The notes beneath the pieces are model-generated. The model did no database searches. It was given only the letters and a program-made list of their open reading frames with translations, and was not told the origin of the DNA. A stretch of DNA of 64,000 bases from NCBI GenBank assembly GCA_965230605.1, contig CBDDLD010000004.1, positions 2,356,001-2,420,000 on the forward strand, written 5' to 3'. A program made the position numbers and the translations under genes. Position 1 is the stretch's first letter; each line of letters begins with the position of its first letter. This stretch comes from CBDDLD01 sp965230605. GTDB taxonomy: Bacteria; Bacteroidota; Bacteroidia; Flavobacteriales; Flavobacteriaceae. Below, piece by piece: positions 60,837 through 64,000 of this stretch.

Positions 60837-61757
60837 ATGCGAATTAATTTCATAACATACATCTTACTTTTAATCCTTTTTAGTTCTTGTAATTTAAAAA
60901 AGGAAAAGTCAAAGAAATCTGAAATCCAAACGAATGTTGTTTCATACTTTGGCCAAAGTCCTCCTAATATGGAACCTGTTATTTTTGCGCCTAATATTGT
61001 TTCAATAAACGGAAGAAACGAATATGGAATTTCCTTTTCACCAAGTTTAGATGAACTCTATTTCTCAGCAAGTAAAAATGATTCTTTACCTGTTATCTAC
61101 TTCTCTGAACTCGAAAATGGAAAATGGACATTGCCCACGAAAATAAGTTTCACAAAAGGAATAAAAGATGCCGAAATGCATCCGTTTGTTGACTTGAAAA
61201 ATGATAAAATATATTTCACCGCTCACAATACAGACTATACTGACACAAAAATTTGGTACGTGAATCGTTTAGAAAATTCATGGAGTGATGCCGAAAAATT
61301 AAATTCTCCAATTAACGATGATGAAGTCTTTTACCTAAATCAGTCCAATAATGGAGATTTCTTTTACACGAACATTTCGAAGTTTAAAATATTCTATGCG
61401 TCTAAGGGGAATGAAAAACTAGATGAAGTTAAAGATACTCGGATTGAATTTGGTATTCACGGATTCATTTCACCGGAACAGGATTACTTATTGTTAAATG
61501 CTCGGCATAAAGAAAACAAAGACAGAAAGGACAATGACATTTATGTTTGCTTTAAGAAGGAGAACGGTGAATGGACAAATCCAATAAATTTAGGGACAAG
61601 AATAAATACAACTTATGACGAGACTTGTCCAAGTCTAACTCCTGACGGTAAATATTTATTATTTAGCAGATATAACGAAGAAAATGAATTATCAAATTTT
61701 TATTGGGTAAGCTCAGAAGTAATTAAAGAATTAAACCCTATAAATTTAGAAAACTAA
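60837..61757 (+). CDS. Cassette 4: secreted PD40 (TolB-like) propeller lipoprotein
   Basis: This 306-residue protein has a lipoprotein signal (MRINFITYILLLILFSSC, Cys18). Beta-propeller blades of the WD40-like/PD40 type follow: GISFSPSLDELYFSASK, MHPFVDLKNDKIYFTAHN and TCPSLTPDGKYLLFSRYNE. It resembles TolB-like propellers of Bacteroidota surface proteins. It is the largest cassette (cassette about 1.16 kb) and has a normal signal-bearing gene, unlike the other three. It begins 20 bases after the core of site 3. Confidence 0.85.
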   Translation: MRINFITYILLLILFSSCNLKKEKSKKSEIQTNVVSYFGQSPPNMEPVIFAPNIVSINGRNEYGISFSPSLDELYFSASKNDSLPVIYFSELENGKWTLPTKISFTKGIKDAEMHPFVDLKNDKIYFTAHNTDYTDTKIWYVNRLENSWSDAEKLNSPINDDEVFYLNQSNNGDFFYTNISKFKIFYASKGNEKLDEVKDTRIEFGIHGFISPEQDYLLLNARHKENKDRKDNDIYVCFKKENGEWTNPINLGTRINTTYDETCPSLTPDGKYLLFSRYNEENELSNFYWVSSEVIKELNPINLEN

Positions 61758-61776
61758 TTGAATGAAATAAATAACT

Positions 61777-61978
61777 ACCGCCAACACGGTGTATAAAACA
61801 TAGCTAATAAGTGCTAAACCAAAAGGTTTGTGTAAATTTAGAAAGTCCGCCAAATTTTTAATTTGGCTTTTAAAATGAGAAAAAATTAAAAACAAAATAT
61901 AAAAATTCGGCTCTGTGTTAATCCGAAAAGTTAGTGTCTTTTTTGCACGCTACGTTCCATACACAAACCGTTGTGCAT
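61777..61978. repeat. Site 4: attC-like recombination site after cassette 4
   Basis: Left core ACCGCCAAC (61777-61785) is the complement of site 3's GTTGGCGGT (ten bases match counting one more). Right core GTTGTGCAT (61970-61978). TGTAT near the left pairs with ATACA near the right; GCCAAAT (61849) with ATTTGGC (61861) is an inner hairpin. No ATGCACAAC partner of the right core lies later in the window, so this is the last complete site seen. Confidence 0.82.
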
Positions 61979-61986
61979 AATGTTGG

Positions 61987-63105
61987 CTATTTCACTTTGA
62001 CTAAAAATTCTGTAATCACATTCCAATATTCTTCTGCCCCTTCTTGTCCTTCCCAAAGCGCACGCGAACCATGAAATCCATTAGATTTTGGAATGAATTG
62101 GGATTGATTCTTTTTAAGCTTAGAATTTCCTATTAAATCAGTTAATGTTTCAGCTTCGGCTTGAGAAGAAGTTACTAAAAATGGTTTTTCAATTTTTGTA
62201 AAAATCGTAGATAATGATGGAGCTGCATCACCAAAATAATCTCCAGGACTAAAGGAAATTATAGCTTTAACTTTTGGATTAACTGCCCCTTCTAAAAGTG
62301 CTAAACTAGAAGAGAATGAACTTCCCCAAATAATAACATTTTGATTGTACCTTTTATGTAAATAATCAATGGCAACTGCAATGTCTTGTTGCGCATCTGT
62401 CATACTAGGTTTTAAACCTTTTTCTACGGCTCTTGTATTGGTGCTATTAGGCTTTCCTGCAAAAGGTCCGCCAGAACGTAAGTCTACAGACAAACAATTA
62501 TAACCCAATTTATTTAACTTTGGAGCTATATCTGCATATTCCATACGATTATAACCAGCTTGGTGCATTAATAATATAACAGGTTTATTTTTGGCTATTT
62601 CATAAAGGTTACCGCTAATTACAAGCTCGTCAGGCGCATTGAATTCTACTTTTTTAGAAGTATATTTTTCACCTATAGCCCCAGGTGTTGGCAAAGGTAC
62701 TTTTTGTTGTCTTTGTGCTTCTATTTGTTGGTTGATTATATTTTCAATTAGCCGGATTCTAATTATTTTTCCGTCATTATCAAAATGAATATAGGATTCA
62801 CTTTTTCCTAAATCTTCAAAATCATAAGCCACTTTTGCTTTTCCTTGCTCGCTTTCAACTATGGTCATGTTGTTTGGTTTAGGTAGGTTGGTTACAATGT
62901 TTGTTAAAATTGCTGGCGTATTGGCTATTGGAATTGGTTTAAATTGAAGTTGCGTACTAATATAAGGTTGTAATGCCTTGGTATTTTTATCCGCAAAGCT
63001 TTGGGCAAAAGCATTTACTTGTTTAGAATAATCTTGTGCAACCAAACTAAGTGAAAAAAGGAATAAAACGATTGCTACGGTGTTGTGTTTCTTTAAACGT
63101 ATCAT
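61987..63105 (-). CDS. Secreted alpha/beta hydrolase with N-terminal DUF3887-like domain
   Basis: This 372-residue protein has a signal peptide (to about residue 23, LSLVAQ) and a helical DUF3887-like domain (about 25-130). A dienelactone-hydrolase-like alpha/beta domain follows (about 145-372: LLMHQAGYNRMEYADIAPKL; nucleophile elbow IWGSSFSSSLAL with Ser265 or so; His in SNGFHGSRAL). The substrate is unknown. It is on the opposite strand to the cassettes and its stop abuts site 4, so it looks like resident chromosome beyond the array. Confidence 0.85.
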   Translation of the reverse strand: MIRLKKHNTVAIVLFLFSLSLVAQDYSKQVNAFAQSFADKNTKALQPYISTQLQFKPIPIANTPAILTNIVTNLPKPNNMTIVESEQGKAKVAYDFEDLGKSESYIHFDNDGKIIRIRLIENIINQQIEAQRQQKVPLPTPGAIGEKYTSKKVEFNAPDELVISGNLYEIAKNKPVILLMHQAGYNRMEYADIAPKLNKLGYNCLSVDLRSGGPFAGKPNSTNTRAVEKGLKPSMTDAQQDIAVAIDYLHKRYNQNVIIWGSSFSSSLALLEGAVNPKVKAIISFSPGDYFGDAAPSLSTIFTKIEKPFLVTSSQAEAETLTDLIGNSKLKKNQSQFIPKSNGFHGSRALWEGQEGAEEYWNVITEFLVKVK

Positions 63106-63151
63106 TTTTATTTATTGTTTATAGTGTTATATGATGTTAAAATGGATATCT

Positions 63152-63346
63152 TTATTGGTGTGACTTTTTCGTAAAGTATTTTTCTTTAAGTTTTGGGAAT
63201 TTAGGAATCACTGCTAGTACTAAGCCAATATCAAATAATAAGACTGAGTAATACCTAGGCTTGGATTCTGGAACAATAGGAAATGCAATAAGCATTATAA
63301 TTACTCCTACAATTGTTAAAGCAATGTGTATATTTTTTTTAGACAT
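63152..63346 (-). CDS. Small two-helix membrane protein
   Basis: This 64-residue protein has two hydrophobic segments (about residues 8-23 and 33-47) and a basic tail. I do not recognise the family. It lies 46 bases before the hydrolase gene and after the large membrane gene, all on the minus strand, and may be in one operon with them. Confidence 0.7.
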   Translation of the reverse strand: MSKKNIHIALTIVGVIIMLIAFPIVPESKPRYYSVLLFDIGLVLAVIPKFPKLKEKYFTKKSHQ

Positions 63347-63411
63347 AATAATTCTTGTCTTGAGTTTCTAATAACTTAGTGACAAGAATTATTAAAATAT
63401 GACAGAAGAGT

Positions 63412-64000
63412 CTACTTTTCTTCTTCCTTTAGACTATCAAGTATGATATCAATTTTCTTTATAAGTGGTTTCCAGTTGATTTTTGCCGCACGTTTATTGA
63501 TATATACAATATAAATACCCAAAACAATCATTAGTGTGGTCACAATTATTTTGGTCTTTAATTTGGTAACCAATAATACTCCAATAATTCCGTTGTTATA
63601 AGCATCCGTATCTTCAGTTCCCCAAATAAACACCATATAACTAATAAAAAAGGGTAAGACGTACCAATACAAGACAGATTCTAATAGCTTCACTTGATTA
63701 AGCATAAACAGGCGTTGGTTTTTTAACTGTTCTATAAGCGGTAAAAATAAATCTTGTTCATATTTACTTTTACGTTGACTCCTTAATTTATAAATAATAT
63801 ACCCCAGTGATATGGCTACAAAAATGGCAGCTATGGTTGGTATTGAAAAAGGAAGTTGCAAGGAAATATAACTGTAGGCACTAATTCCTATAATAGCTAC
63901 TATAATTTCCTTTAGATCTCTTTTACGAACGATACGCTCTCTGTCTTGCATTTCAACTTTAAAATTGTTGATTAATTGAGTAGAATTTATGGCGATGCTT
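63412..64000 (-). CDS. Membrane protein, 5' end outside the window
   Basis: The frame is open from the window edge at 64000 to the stop at 63412. An ATG at 63951 exists, but the preceding 16 codons are also open and read like part of a normal soluble N-terminus (IAINSTQLINNFKVEM), so the true start is probably beyond the window. At least four hydrophobic helices are visible (two near residues 15-50 and two near 90-145 counted from 63951), with a coiled-coil-like linker. I recognise the type as one often encoded beside anti-sigma genes, but do not name it. Confidence 0.75.
   Translation of the reverse strand, partial: SIAINSTQLINNFKVEMQDRERIVRKRDLKEIIVAIIGISAYSYISLQLPFSIPTIAAIFVAISLGYIIYKLRSQRKSKYEQDLFLPLIEQLKNQRLFMLNQVKLLESVLYWYVLPFFISYMVFIWGTEDTDAYNNGIIGVLLVTKLKTKIIVTTLMIVLGIYIVYINKRAAKINWKPLIKKIDIILDSLKEEEK

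Noticed and set aside
57886..61978. A classical integron with IntI and standard attC sites
   Set aside because: The cores do not fit GTTRRRY/RYYYAAC, the recombinase lacks the IntI-specific region and points towards the array. The system is only integron-like.
59470..61986. CRISPR array or plain tandem repeat
   Set aside because: The sites differ in length and sequence and share only the end motifs; no constant repeat with spacers is present.
61982..61990. A second core GTTGGCTAT right after site 4
   Set aside because: It fits the nine-base pattern but lacks the following AA and a partner, and overlaps the stop of the hydrolase gene.

Overview
The window is a chromosomal segment of a Bacteroidota bacterium, most likely a marine-type member of the Flavobacteriaceae. 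The evidence is low GC, genes without Shine-Dalgarno sites, promoter elements of the TTG / TAnnTTTG type (for example 41339-41369), a PurM about 390 residues long, a DnaJ with a halved zinc centre, DUF3078 and DUF4197 proteins, and a divergent pair of type III and type II glutamine synthetases. No tRNA, rRNA or CRISPR array was seen.

Region 1-54.7 kb is ordinary core genome. From the left it holds: a sigma-54 response regulator cut by the window edge, an MscS channel, a Na+-efflux-like ABC pair, grpE-dnaJ, a fasciclin protein divergent from an ECF sigma / anti-sigma pair, mnmD, ilvE, a TPR histidine kinase with its LuxR-type regulator, crcB, an MFS exporter behind an apparent leader-peptide attenuator, an Lrp regulator, the fused cobalamin mutase icmF, OmpA and thioredoxin-like envelope proteins, a pyrF-lepB-prfA cluster, purM, the two glutamine synthetases, and a BlaI/M56 signalling cluster with a clear promoter-operator. 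It also holds a hydroxyproline degradation operon (regulator, epimerase, oxidase, deaminase, dehydrogenase) and two YceI proteins.

Region 54.7-62.0 kb is accessory. It starts with direct repeats and a long palindrome, a phage-type tyrosine integrase and an excisionase-like HTH protein. A 745-base non-coding stretch follows, dense in ATCGAT and hairpins. A divergent pair comes next: a small Zn-ribbon protein and a second, XerC/D-like tyrosine recombinase.

Downstream of this recombinase, in the same orientation, lies what I consider the main discovery: an integron-like gene cassette array. Four single-gene cassettes (59081-61785) are separated by structured sites of 58-208 bases. Each cassette begins with GTTRKBNRY and ends with the exact reverse complement of its own nine bases, and each cassette has a different nine. 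This is the behaviour of integron core sites, but the sequences do not fit the classical GTTRRRY/RYYYAAC consensus, and the recombinase lacks the extra region typical of IntI. I cannot tell from sequence alone whether this system has been described.

Region 62.0-64 kb carries three minus-strand genes (an alpha/beta hydrolase and two membrane proteins, the last cut by the window edge) that look like resident chromosome.
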